Part shown: positions 28,033 to 36,141 of the stretch, in pieces
How the letters are laid out: each line of letters starts with the position of its first letter
Numbering within the stretch: position 1 is the first letter of the stretch
NCBI GenBank assembly: GCA_015521115.1
Contig: WAOT01000021.1
Span: forward strand, 1-59,390
From: Desulfurococcales archaeon
Lineage (GTDB): Archaea; Thermoproteota; Thermoprotei_A; Sulfolobales; Acidilobaceae
Length of the DNA stretch: 59,390 bases
Reading direction: 5' to 3'
Translations under genes and position numbers: made by a program
Notes under the pieces: model-generated
What the model saw: the letters and a program-made list of their open reading frames with translations, nothing else
What the model was told of the DNA's origin: nothing
Database searches by the model: none

Positions 28033-28995
28033 CTACCCGCAGCTCTCCTCCCCTATGACAGGTTTCCTCGAGCGGGTAGGGTAGGCCTCGACTATCCTGC
28101 CACCGGGAAGACACGTTGAAGGCGGGAGGCATCTGTCCTCGACAACAGCCCACCTCAACGTTCCCCTGCCCGGCCTCTCACACCAGCGGGCGTCTAATCG
28201 GGCCAATCTTGTGAGCCTGTTCCTAGTCTGTATATTGTCCTTGAAGGGGGCTGGGCAGAAGTGGACTGGTATTGAAACGTTCCGGGAGGCCCACTCTAAA
28301 ACGTCCAAAGCCGCCTCTAGGCTCCCCTCAACTGTGAACGGTCTTTTAGTGCTCTCGCGCAGCCCCCTGGCTAGGAGGTTCGCTGCGTTGGGCTCGACGA
28401 ACTCTAGCTCGTTTAGGTTCACGAACCCGGCCCCTATCTCTTCGGCTTTTCTGATGACTCGCTTAGCCCACTCTACAAGTCCTGGCCCGATGGGGATCTC
28501 GATCCCTACATCCATTGAAGTGTACATCCTGGCCGTTCTCACCCGCTCGAGGAATTCGGGCCTTGTGGGGTGGAACCTAATCTCGTCGAGCCCAGCCCGG
28601 TCAAGTGCTACTAGTAGAGACCTGGTAGCGTATCTTCCACTCGTGTAGAGGTGTATGTGGAATGAGGGGCCGAACTCCTCTTTCAAGGCCCTAATGACCT
28701 CCAACGTCCTCGCTGGCCTAGCGAGTGGGTCTCCGCCGGTAATGCTGGCACCCTGCGCCCCTGAACGGGCGATCTCGACTACGACCTCATTAACACTATA
28801 GACTCTTTCCTCATTGACAAAGAACACGTCATGCCCGAGCTTCTCCCTGCTAACAGGACAGTAGTAGCAGCCGTCGTCGCATAGACCTGTTACGAATATC
28901 ACTGCCTTCACTCCAGGGAAGCAGAGCCTGCAGCCCTTCGCCAGGTGCGGTTTAGTCATTAATGCCTTGTTAGCGTCCCCGATAAGCCTTAGCAT
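28033..28995 (-). CDS. Radical SAM protein (COG2108-like)
   Basis: 320 residues. The radical SAM cluster motif is CDDGCYYCP (CxxxCxxC) near residues 39-47, preceded by an extra pair, CRLCFPG, near 22. A SITGGDPL segment matches the SAM-binding GGE/GGD loop. Later cysteines (HFCPAPF, DARWCERPG, EDRCLPPSTCLPGG, EESCG) could hold an auxiliary cluster. Related archaeal proteins are annotated only as pyruvate formate-lyase-activating-enzyme-like, and the substrate is unknown. ATG 28995 has gtgtgggg 7 nt upstream; GTG 29007 would be a leaderless alternative behind a TATA-like gtttaagag. Confidence 0.82.
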   Translation of the reverse strand: MLRLIGDANKALMTKPHLAKGCRLCFPGVKAVIFVTGLCDDGCYYCPVSREKLGHDVFFVNEERVYSVNEVVVEIARSGAQGASITGGDPLARPARTLEVIRALKEEFGPSFHIHLYTSGRYATRSLLVALDRAGLDEIRFHPTRPEFLERVRTARMYTSMDVGIEIPIGPGLVEWAKRVIRKAEEIGAGFVNLNELEFVEPNAANLLARGLRESTKRPFTVEGSLEAALDVLEWASRNVSIPVHFCPAPFKDNIQTRNRLTRLARLDARWCERPGRGTLRWAVVEDRCLPPSTCLPGGRIVEAYPTRSRKPVIGEESCG

Positions 28996-29087
28996 GACTA
29001 GCCCCACACTCAGGCCGGCGGTGCGGTACTCTTAAACCTATCGTACGAGCTAGGAGGTGGAGAGGGAAATAGGGAAAACAATGTATT

Positions 29088-30710
29088 TTATTTACGGATA
29101 TATCTAGCGATGAGGAGCTTGTACGCTAGGATAATGATTACTGCCACGGTGACCGCTGTGAGGGTTATGAAGGCTATCTCCGGATAATGCCCGTAGCCCA
29201 GCTCAGGCCACGGCATCCTCCTCACAGTCGGCCCGTGGCAGTTGAAGCAGGATAATGCCTCATCTGCCGGCTTGACCCCGTGGTCTACCTGCATGTACCT
29301 AACCAGTGTGACCCAGCCACCGTCCCATTTGAGGCCTGCTATGCTTGCACCTGCTTGCACGGCTTTTGTCACATTGCCTGTTGCAAAGACTATTCCGACC
29401 TTGATAGGTACGATTGTCTTGTTCGTCTTACTGTAGGGTACCACTGCGTAGTGGAGCTTGAATGGGTATATCTTGCTGTTGGGGTCGTCCTTGCTTCCTA
29501 GTGGTTTTACATAGATTATCTCATTGTTCTCGTCTGGCGTCACTGGCTCGGGGTATATGTAGACTTGCCTCGTACCATTGTACCACATGTATACTGGGGT
29601 CACGTTCTTCTCGAGGTCTAGCTTAGGCTCGTATTTAGCACCCTCAGGTATGAACTCTGCCTGACTCCAGTCTCTGTACATGTCGGTCGGGTACTTTCCA
29701 TCTGCTATGACTGGTATGTGGCATACCTGGCATGCTACCTTGTCCAGGTGGAACGTGTTTAGGAACCACCCCTTCAGGCCCTTATGTGGCTTTTCTCCGT
29801 GGCAGTCAGTGCAGTGAGGTACATTGTCCCCCTCCCTGTTCCACGTGTCAGCGGCCTTAGTGGGGAATTTATGATCCTCCACCTTGTGGCAGTCGATGCA
29901 CTGCATCCCGCTGCCCATGTGGACGTCGAACTCTTTACTGACGTTCCCTATCAGGTCGGGGCTCAGGTTGGGCCTCTTATAGTGTGGGCCCCCGCCGCTG
30001 AATGCGTGGCAGGCTAGGCAGTTCTCCTTCAAGGGCTTATTTCTAATGCTCTTCGCTATAGTATCTATTGAGATGTTGGGGTTTATCATGTACCTCCACG
30101 TCCCGTTCTCGTCCTGGTAGACGACCTTGAACCCCTTCTTAACACCCGGTGCACCGGCCATGTAGACCTTAGGATCAGCGTGGCAGGCAAGGCAGTCAAT
30201 GTTGCCTAGCTGCTCCTCGGTGGGGTTGGGCTGGGGTATGAGGCCCATGCTGACCCCGTGGCACATGCTACAGCCGCTTGCTATGAATGTGCCTTTAAGG
30301 TTCTCATAGCCCTTGGGTGGCGCCTTCAAGACGGCCTTACCTATGTAGTTGACGCTCTTGTTCCCGAGCCAGAATATTGCACCGCAGAAGTCGTTATAGG
30401 CGTATTTCCCTCCCCATAAGATTGTTCCCTTGCCTGCAATGTCGCTGACCTTGTTGGCCTCCTGGTAATGATAGCTGTGGAAGAACTCGTACACCTCATC
30501 CCTATGGCATTTGATACATGTCTTAGAGCCCTCATACTTTGTAATGTTCGCCTCTTTGAACATCTCCGTGTGGTCGACGATCTGAGATTTCACAGGCGTA
30601 TACTCAACCTCGGTCTCTTCCTCGTCAGAGTTTGCATAGGCGGCAGCCGCTCCTATTAGTATAAACGCTAGTATAAGTACAAGTAGAACCCTCTTATGGC
30701 GAGCAGACAT
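29088..30710 (-). CDS. Octaheme cytochrome c, tetrathionate-reductase (OTR)-like, membrane-anchored
   Basis: 540 residues, acting outside the membrane. A signal peptide (8-26) is followed by eight CxxCH haem sites at Cys 65, 147, 173, 231, 271, 300, 327 and 488, then a C-terminal helix at about 510-535. The order of motifs and the segment DKVACQVCHIP with a following MYRDWS resemble octaheme tetrathionate reductase-family cytochromes, which can also reduce nitrite and hydroxylamine in vitro. ATG 30710 is chosen because the signal peptide begins there; the open frame to 30782 overlaps the promoter (TATA-like ttttaacg near 30745). It is the first cytochrome of the island and needs the nearby ccm genes. 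Confidence 0.82.
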   Translation of the reverse strand: MSARHKRVLLVLILAFILIGAAAAYANSDEEETEVEYTPVKSQIVDHTEMFKEANITKYEGSKTCIKCHRDEVYEFFHSYHYQEANKVSDIAGKGTILWGGKYAYNDFCGAIFWLGNKSVNYIGKAVLKAPPKGYENLKGTFIASGCSMCHGVSMGLIPQPNPTEEQLGNIDCLACHADPKVYMAGAPGVKKGFKVVYQDENGTWRYMINPNISIDTIAKSIRNKPLKENCLACHAFSGGGPHYKRPNLSPDLIGNVSKEFDVHMGSGMQCIDCHKVEDHKFPTKAADTWNREGDNVPHCTDCHGEKPHKGLKGWFLNTFHLDKVACQVCHIPVIADGKYPTDMYRDWSQAEFIPEGAKYEPKLDLEKNVTPVYMWYNGTRQVYIYPEPVTPDENNEIIYVKPLGSKDDPNSKIYPFKLHYAVVPYSKTNKTIVPIKVGIVFATGNVTKAVQAGASIAGLKWDGGWVTLVRYMQVDHGVKPADEALSCFNCHGPTVRRMPWPELGYGHYPEIAFITLTAVTVAVIIILAYKLLIARYIRK

Positions 30711-30810
30711 CCCTAGGGGTGCCACCACGGGGTAACACCCGTTAAAAGAGTTAGCTTTATCGGAACTATGAGGATGATTCAAACCGCACAGGTAAAACCC
30801 GCTTTAAGGT

Positions 30811-30819
30811 ATTTTATAA
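30811..30819 (+). promoter_or_regulatory. TATA box for the thioredoxin-fold-like gene
   Basis: A ttttataag element about 45-55 nt before the candidate starts at 30862 and 30874, which gives a leader of some 25-35 nt. Confidence 0.45.
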
Positions 30820-30861
30820 GCTAGTGTCAGTACATTAATGGGGTAAAACGTTATCTATGTC

Positions 30862-31638
30862 GTGGTGGCCGAGATGAGGTACAAGCACAAGCTCATAGTG
30901 CATCCGTCTTGCCCCTCTAGTAAGTCGATCCTGGAGAGGCTAGTGGTAAGTAGCCTTTTCGAGAAGGTTGAGGTCATAATAATTGACACTCCCTCCAAGA
31001 TCCCCACCGGAATATTCCCATGGGCGATCCCATTTTTGCTATCCCCGGAGGGGACACCACTCGCTATGGATCCCTTAGACTGGAGGGAGCTCGAATCTAT
31101 AGTTGAGAGTAACTGGGAGTGGGACGGGCGTAGTGATGAGGAGCAGTTTGTTACCTCCGTGCTATATAGTGCCTATGCGAGCGCGACCGCTCTAGTCCAC
31201 GGGGGGTTTGATCCGCTTTTAACGAGCTACTCCTTCATTGCACCAGCACTCCGCACCAGCCTCCGCGGGATAGAGGTCTCCGAGATATCGGATAAGTTGA
31301 GGAGGGACTCGACGAGACTTTATCTGGCTGCTAGAGATAAGATAGCGAGGGCGCTCTCGATAGCTCTTGTAAGATTCCTCTTCTATGGGGGGCTCCGCGA
31401 GCCCGAAAAGCTGAAAGCTATCGACGTTGAGCAAGTCTCAGCGTTAGTCTTAGCTATGGCAAGCATTGGGAGGGGAATGCTACCTCTTAAGCCCCGAAGA
31501 CCCGATATGGTCGAGCAGATGGTGGCCTTCATACGGAGAGGCGCTGTTGGCCTGCTCCGGCGTGTAGAGATGGAGCACAAGAGAGTCTATACGCCCGAGT
31601 ATGTTGAACTGATTGAGAGGTTAGCCAGGAAAGGGTAG
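30862..31638 (+). CDS. Unknown protein with an N-terminal thioredoxin-fold-like segment
   Basis: 258 residues. The first 75 look like a thioredoxin or glutaredoxin fold: strand KLIVHPSC, a CPSS motif at residues 17-20 in place of CxxC, a strand VEVIIIDTPSKIP, then an IPFLLSPEGTPL strand. The remainder is helical with no family I recognise. The single Cys of CPSS could make a mixed disulfide. ATG 30874 (ggtgg 6 nt upstream) is as likely a start as GTG 30862. It diverges from the octaheme gene and may share redox regulation; that is inference. Confidence 0.55.
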   Translation: MVAEMRYKHKLIVHPSCPSSKSILERLVVSSLFEKVEVIIIDTPSKIPTGIFPWAIPFLLSPEGTPLAMDPLDWRELESIVESNWEWDGRSDEEQFVTSVLYSAYASATALVHGGFDPLLTSYSFIAPALRTSLRGIEVSEISDKLRRDSTRLYLAARDKIARALSIALVRFLFYGGLREPEKLKAIDVEQVSALVLAMASIGRGMLPLKPRRPDMVEQMVAFIRRGAVGLLRRVEMEHKRVYTPEYVELIERLARKG

Positions 31639-31644
31639 GAACCT

Positions 31645-32532
31645 TTATCGTGTCGGGGGTCTCGTGTGTGGGTGTGTAGGCTGTGGTAGGAACTCTACTC
31701 CAGGCCTGTTCTGGGGTGACTGGGGGTAGAGCTCCATGAGCTCGTAGACTTCCTCTGGGATCTTATCCTTGACAGGCAGGCCCAGCTCTTTCGCTTTCTC
31801 ATACGTTATAGGGTAGTCGTGGGTCCACCTGCCCTCCGTCAATAGTTTAGCCAGCTCCTTCGCCTTCTCCTCACCCATCCGGTCTCTAAGAAGCTCTACA
31901 ATAGTCTCTTGCATCTCATCTATAGCCTTACGGGCCACATCGGCGAGCATCAGGGTCTGATCGCTAGCATCCTTACCCTTCAGTTCCGCAACCCGCACAA
32001 TACTCGGGGCAGGTACGACAGGCCCTTGTGGCGACATAGCGAGTTGGGGGTCGAGGGGGCCTAGGACTGCGTTGGGATCCATTAGGATCTCGTCTGCAGC
32101 CAATGCTATTAGCGTGCCACCGCTCATGGCGTAGTGCGGTACTACCACGACCTTCCGTGCGGGATGTTTGTGGAGGGCCCGCGCTATCTGGCTCGCCGCT
32201 AGCACTAAGCCTCCAGGGGTATGTAGGATTAGGGCTATGGGCTTGTCTGGAGGGGTCGTCCTTATAGCCCTGAGTACAGCCTCGGAGTCATCTATATCTA
32301 TGAACCTCCTGATAGGTATGCCTAGGAAGCTTATCCTCTCCTCCCTGTGGATCAATGTTATCACACGCCACCCATACTTTCTCTCCATAAGCCTGATCAG
32401 CTCCAGCCTAGCCGCTTGAAGTCTTCTCATGTTCAGTACAGGGGCGATGAGCGTGAAGAGGAATAGGAGCCAGAATAGGAACCACGTGAGGCTGCTTATG
32501 TAGTCGCTTGGGGGAGGGTTGGACTGCACCAC
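31645..32532 (-). CDS. Membrane-anchored serine protease of the SDH/ClpP-fold family
   Basis: 295 residues. One membrane helix (13-35) is followed by a ClpP/crotonase-fold protease domain like SDH_sah and SppA. The likely nucleophile is Ser in HYAMSGGTLIAL (about residue 134), with LHTPGG forming the oxyanion loop near 105 and LGPLDPQLA near 157. A Lys or an Asp/His partner is less certain. The tail is Pro/Gln-rich. Related proteins cleave membrane or secreted peptides. Start GTG 32532 or GTG 32529. It is transcribed after the TrkA_C gene on the same strand. Confidence 0.8.
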   Translation of the reverse strand: MVQSNPPPSDYISSLTWFLFWLLFLFTLIAPVLNMRRLQAARLELIRLMERKYGWRVITLIHREERISFLGIPIRRFIDIDDSEAVLRAIRTTPPDKPIALILHTPGGLVLAASQIARALHKHPARKVVVVPHYAMSGGTLIALAADEILMDPNAVLGPLDPQLAMSPQGPVVPAPSIVRVAELKGKDASDQTLMLADVARKAIDEMQETIVELLRDRMGEEKAKELAKLLTEGRWTHDYPITYEKAKELGLPVKDKIPEEVYELMELYPQSPQNRPGVEFLPQPTHPHTRPPTR

Positions 32533-32574
32533 CTAGGGCCACCGCTAGTAGGGAGGGGCTCATTGTTTGATTAA

Positions 32575-33351
32575 TTAGTATTGCGCACCCATAGCCTCTT
32601 CAGCCTTCTTCCTGGCATGGTGCCTCCTCACCATCCTCTCATGCTCTAGGTCACCGGCTGTGCCGCGGAGCCGTTTCGAGAGGCTTGCTATCGCCTCCTC
32701 GTGTCCATATACTATTAACTCGTCGCCTGGGAGGACTATTGTATCAGGCCCGGGGGCTCCTATGTAGACGACCTCCCCGTCCTTAGTCCTCCTGTAGATC
32801 CCCAGTACAAGTATCCCCTCATCTTTGAGCCTTAGGCTCCTGAGGGTCTTTCCAGCAACCCAACTCTCCGGGGACACAGTGAATGAGGCGACAGTGTAAC
32901 CGTGTCCTACGCCCAATAGTGATTCGTAGTCTACGACCCTTATGCTCGTGAACCTGTCAAGACCCCACTCTATGACTTTCCCCAGTATATGGTCAATCCT
33001 CTTCGAGGATGCAAACAAGTACAGCAATAGAAGGCCTGCGAGCAGGATTAAGAGCCTTATACCCGCCTCATGTGCACTCTTATTTATAAATGTGAGTATG
33101 AGTGTTGCCACCACACCGCTAAAGCCTGCGCTCCCAAGGAGTATCAGGAGCCTTATTATCCTCCTCCTAACGGGGTGGTTGACTACATACTCGGACTCGC
33201 TCGTTGTGAACCCTACACCTGAGAAGGCGCTCTGGGCTTGAAAGCTCGCTACATCTTTTGGCAGCCCTGTCCTCTGGAGGGCTGCAGTCGCTATTTTGTT
33301 TATGACTATGCTTATAAATATTATAGTGAGTAGAGTGATTAGTGCTTCCAT
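32575..33351 (-). CDS. Membrane protein with a TrkA-C domain
   Basis: 258 residues. The N-terminal half has three membrane helices and an SGVGFTTSE segment recalling the selectivity-filter-like loops of Trk/Ktr potassium transporters. The C-terminal half (about 145-225) is a TrkA_C/RCK_C regulatory domain (ASFTVSPESWVAGKTLRSLRLKDEGILVLGIYR, PGDELIVYGHEEAI). Together this suggests a channel-like or ion-regulating protein, but it is shorter than a normal Trk subunit. ATG 33351 is 5 nt from ggtgg; GTG 33360 adds three residues. Downstream of tatA by 48 nt. Confidence 0.7.
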   Translation of the reverse strand: MEALITLLTIIFISIVINKIATAALQRTGLPKDVASFQAQSAFSGVGFTTSESEYVVNHPVRRRIIRLLILLGSAGFSGVVATLILTFINKSAHEAGIRLLILLAGLLLLYLFASSKRIDHILGKVIEWGLDRFTSIRVVDYESLLGVGHGYTVASFTVSPESWVAGKTLRSLRLKDEGILVLGIYRRTKDGEVVYIGAPGPDTIVLPGDELIVYGHEEAIASLSKRLRGTAGDLEHERMVRRHHARKKAEEAMGAQY

Positions 33352-33407
33352 ATCCTCCACCAGAATAATTGGTTATGGGTGAGGTAGGGGAGATATAGAT
33401 TGTCTCC

Positions 33408-33779
33408 TTATATGAGGCCCTCCTTCTTAGCCTTCTCTAAAACCTCCCGCCTAACCTCCTCCTTAGTCTTGCCCTCGGTATTCACATTCAACTTCTCGGC
33501 TAACTTGTAGAGGAGATCGTCATCCGATGTGTTAACGCTAGAGTGTGTAACGGTGCGGCCCTCCCTTACCACGGGTGCTACGCTCCTCACAGGTTCCGTT
33601 TTTGCCTTTACGGGGGGTGTAGTGGGTGTTTCGTCATAGGATCCCTCTGCGGCCTTCTTAAACTCCCTTATCGCCTGGCCAATGCTCCTAGCTAGTTGCG
33701 GGAGCCTCTTCGGCCCGAACAATAGGAGTATTATAACTAGGAGGAGCCAGGGTTCAATGCCTTGAAAGAATGAGCCCAT
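33408..33779 (-). CDS. tatA: Sec-independent translocase TatA
   Basis: 123 residues. A short N-terminal membrane helix (EPWLLLVIILLLFGPKRLPQL, residues 9-29) with the FGPKRLP hinge, an amphipathic helix to about 45, then an acidic-basic disordered tail ending KEEVRREVLEKAKKEGLI, which is longer than usual. TatA forms the pore that exports folded proteins, such as Fe-S and molybdenum subunits. The ATG has ggggtg 9 nt upstream. Third in ccmAB-tatCA, so export and cytochrome maturation seem co-expressed. Confidence 0.93.
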   Translation of the reverse strand: MGSFFQGIEPWLLLVIILLLFGPKRLPQLARSIGQAIREFKKAAEGSYDETPTTPPVKAKTEPVRSVAPVVREGRTVTHSSVNTSDDDLLYKLAEKLNVNTEGKTKEEVRREVLEKAKKEGLI

Positions 33780-33824
33780 AACAGTTACACCCCCACTAGT
33801 AGACTATCCCTTCTCCTCCACCTC

Positions 33825-34718
33825 TTATCTTTCCTGGGCGGGGGTAATTAGTGGTGCAGGTCGGATAGCCTCTTGCTCCGCCTCTTCCTCCTCTTTTACA
33901 GCCCTACCTGCTAGCCGGGCGGCGGCCATTATCGAGGCGAACATTATTGTCCCTATAATTAGCATTCCTAGCCCACTAGGGTCGGGGCTTATAAATGCAC
34001 CAATGATGTAGCTGAAGAGGGCAACATACCTCCTGTTCTCGCCCGTTACAGCTTCGGGGCTGAGGAAGCCTAGCCTCACGAGGAGGTAGACTATTAGGGG
34101 GGACTCGAAGGCTATGCCTGTAGCTATTGCTATGAGCATGATTGTGTCGAATAGTTGTTCGATGTCTGAGAAGGCTACTAGTGTGTCCTGGCCAGCAATT
34201 ACTGCTGAGGTTATGATCATGAACTTGAAGGCTACCGGGAGAACGAGTAGGAAGGCGGCGAGGACTCCTAGTCCGAACAGTACACCGCCGACGATGACGA
34301 GCCTCTTGAGGAGCCTCCTCTCATGGGGGTAGAGGCCGGGTGCCAGCCACCCGTAGATCTCCCTTGCTATGATAGGGCTTGCCCCTACAAGGCCGAGGAG
34401 GAGGGCCGTCTTAGCTAGGACATTGAACCCTCCCAGGGGGCTGTACTGGGCGATCTTTACAGTGTAAGTGTGACCCCTCCACGATACCTGTTGGGGGAGG
34501 ACATGTTTAATCACCGTCTGGGGGAGCCAGCTTATCACGGGAACATACGTCTCGAAGTCTGTTGGGATAAAGGAGAGGACGGCGCCTATCACCACGACAG
34601 CGATGAGGGCCCTCCTGAGTCTCTCAGCTAGCTCTATGAAGTGCTCATGAATTTCCTTCGGCTCATCACCCGGTGGCCCCTCATAGATGTCTGAGTCCTT
34701 GCTGTCATGCCCTGTCAA
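33825..34718 (-). CDS. tatC: Sec-independent translocase TatC
   Basis: 297 residues with six membrane helices. The N-terminal HEHFIELAERLRRALI block (about residues 19-34) is the TatC region that binds twin-arginine signals, and there is a conserved ASPIIAREIYGWLAPGLYPHERR loop. An acidic C-terminal tail is present. Start TTG with gggggtt upstream. It sits 24 nt after ccmB and 45 nt before tatA. Confidence 0.95.
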   Translation of the reverse strand: MTGHDSKDSDIYEGPPGDEPKEIHEHFIELAERLRRALIAVVVIGAVLSFIPTDFETYVPVISWLPQTVIKHVLPQQVSWRGHTYTVKIAQYSPLGGFNVLAKTALLLGLVGASPIIAREIYGWLAPGLYPHERRLLKRLVIVGGVLFGLGVLAAFLLVLPVAFKFMIITSAVIAGQDTLVAFSDIEQLFDTIMLIAIATGIAFESPLIVYLLVRLGFLSPEAVTGENRRYVALFSYIIGAFISPDPSGLGMLIIGTIMFASIMAAARLAGRAVKEEEEAEQEAIRPAPLITPAQER

Positions 34719-34742
34719 GCGAACCCCCCGAGGTTATGGAAA

Positions 34743-35396
34743 CTACTCCAAGGTTAACCCTCCCAAGACAACAGTAAAAGCCGTGAACCCTAAAGCTGCA
34801 ATGCTCATCGACGCCAATCCGCCCGGAGAGGGGTAGGTGCCTGACAGCGATACAATAAGGGGGTCTACTGACACCCTTAGAAAAGGTATCGATAGTGACA
34901 GAACAAGGAGCGCCACACCCCCTGCCCTGGCCTCACCGTAAGATAGGGAGGCCGATACAAACGATGATATGCCACCCATAAAGACCGCTTCTCCTACAGT
35001 CCAGGCCAGAAGGGGCGGCCATGATGGGTTGAGGCCTAATGTGAAGATCGCCGCTGTGGCGGCGAATATGATTAGCTCGAGCCACACCCATAGGGAGGAC
35101 ACGAGTGCCTTGCTTGCAAGGAGAAGCCAGCCCTCCACGGGTGCTGCCCTGAGCCCGTCTAGAGTCCCAGTTAGGGCCTCTCGGATAAAGCTGGAGTACG
35201 CCTCGAAGAGGCCCGTCATTACAGTAAATATTATCAAGGCTCCAGCAACTGCCATCGCAGGCTCCTCAGCATAAGCGGCAGCGGCAGAGGCGACGACACC
35301 AGCAGCGACTGCGAAGGAGAGCTTCACTATAAGGTCACCCTTATCCCTAAGCTCTGTCGTCAGATCTTTTCGCAGTAACGCCTTCAACTCCCTCAC
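34743..35396 (-). CDS. ccmB: Haem exporter membrane subunit CcmB
   Basis: 217 residues, six membrane helices, CcmB-like: N-terminal ELKALLRKDLTTELRDK, a central SSFIREALTGTLDGLRAAPVEG cytoplasmic loop, and closing helices. CcmB with CcmA and CcmC forms the ABC complex that releases haem-loaded CcmE in System I cytochrome c maturation. The GTG start overlaps the ccmA stop (TAGTG). Confidence 0.9.
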   Translation of the reverse strand: MRELKALLRKDLTTELRDKGDLIVKLSFAVAAGVVASAAAAYAEEPAMAVAGALIIFTVMTGLFEAYSSFIREALTGTLDGLRAAPVEGWLLLASKALVSSLWVWLELIIFAATAAIFTLGLNPSWPPLLAWTVGEAVFMGGISSFVSASLSYGEARAGGVALLVLSLSIPFLRVSVDPLIVSLSGTYPSPGGLASMSIAALGFTAFTVVLGGLTLE

Positions 35397-36076
35397 TATT
35401 CAGCCCCCACTATCCTCCCGTTGACGAGTCTGAGCTTCCTAAAGGAGCCCCCCGGTACATCTGAGCCTCTAGGCGATGTTGCTATTACCGCGCCACCCTT
35501 TAAGGTGTGCTCCTCTAGTATGGCTAGGAGATCCTCAACCCCCCTCTCGTCAAGACCCGTAAAAGGCTCGTCCAGAAGGAGGACTTTTGGCTTATGGAGA
35601 AGGCTCCTCACCAGGTCAGCCCTCTTCCTCCAGCCGAAGCTTAAACTGTATACAGGCTGATCCAGTACTCGGGAGAGCCCGAGTGTCTCCACGACAGGGT
35701 CGCTGGAGGGGTCATAGTTCCTGACACCGTAGAGGTCTGCGTAGAGCTGTAGGTTCTCCCTCACAGTAAGGGTAGGATATAGTGTACTCGTGTGCAGTAC
35801 AAGGCCTAAGATCCTCTTCGCCTCTATAGACCCCGCATTGTGACCGTCTATTAGGACTCGGCCTCTGCTGGGTCGGATGAGGCCGGCGAGGATCTTGATG
35901 AGAGTAGTCTTACCCGAGCCGTTGCTCCCCACCACGGCTATCATATCGCCAGGAGACGCTTCGATCGATACCCCCTGGAGCACCCATGGGCCGTCTATGG
36001 TGTACCTCTTCCACACGTCCTCAGCTTTGACCAGCATCTCGCAACGCCCATAAGACCTCAGATAGCCGATGGACAC
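35396..36076 (-). CDS. ccmA: Cytochrome c maturation ATPase CcmA
   Basis: Up to 226 residues. Walker A GSNGSGKTTLIK, a degenerate signature YSLSFGWRKR, and Walker B VLLLDEPFTGLD are all visible. The ATPase drives release of haem-CcmE. GTG 36076 lies 24 nt after the minus-strand TATA box (leaderless type) and adds 13 residues before ATG 36037 (MLVKAEDVWKRY), where homologues begin. First gene of ccmA-ccmB-tatC-tatA. Confidence 0.9.
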   Translation of the reverse strand: MSIGYLRSYGRCEMLVKAEDVWKRYTIDGPWVLQGVSIEASPGDMIAVVGSNGSGKTTLIKILAGLIRPSRGRVLIDGHNAGSIEAKRILGLVLHTSTLYPTLTVRENLQLYADLYGVRNYDPSSDPVVETLGLSRVLDQPVYSLSFGWRKRADLVRSLLHKPKVLLLDEPFTGLDERGVEDLLAILEEHTLKGGAVIATSPRGSDVPGGSFRKLRLVNGRIVGAE

Positions 36077-36091
36077 TGGTGTTTTGCAGCT

Positions 36092-36102
36092 AAATTTATA
36101 GT
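36092..36102. promoter_or_regulatory. Shared divergent TATA element, ccmA (-) and ccmC (+)
   Basis: AAATTTATAGT reads as TTTATA towards ccmC and as TATAAATTT towards ccmA. For ccmA the start GTG 36076 is about 24 nt away. For ccmC the predicted RNA start is about 36122-36126, followed by ggggtga and ATG 36142. One TBP site could therefore serve both directions. Confidence 0.5.
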
Positions 36103-36141
36103 GAGGCGGGGCGAGGGATTAGAGTGGGGTGACCCGCCAGT

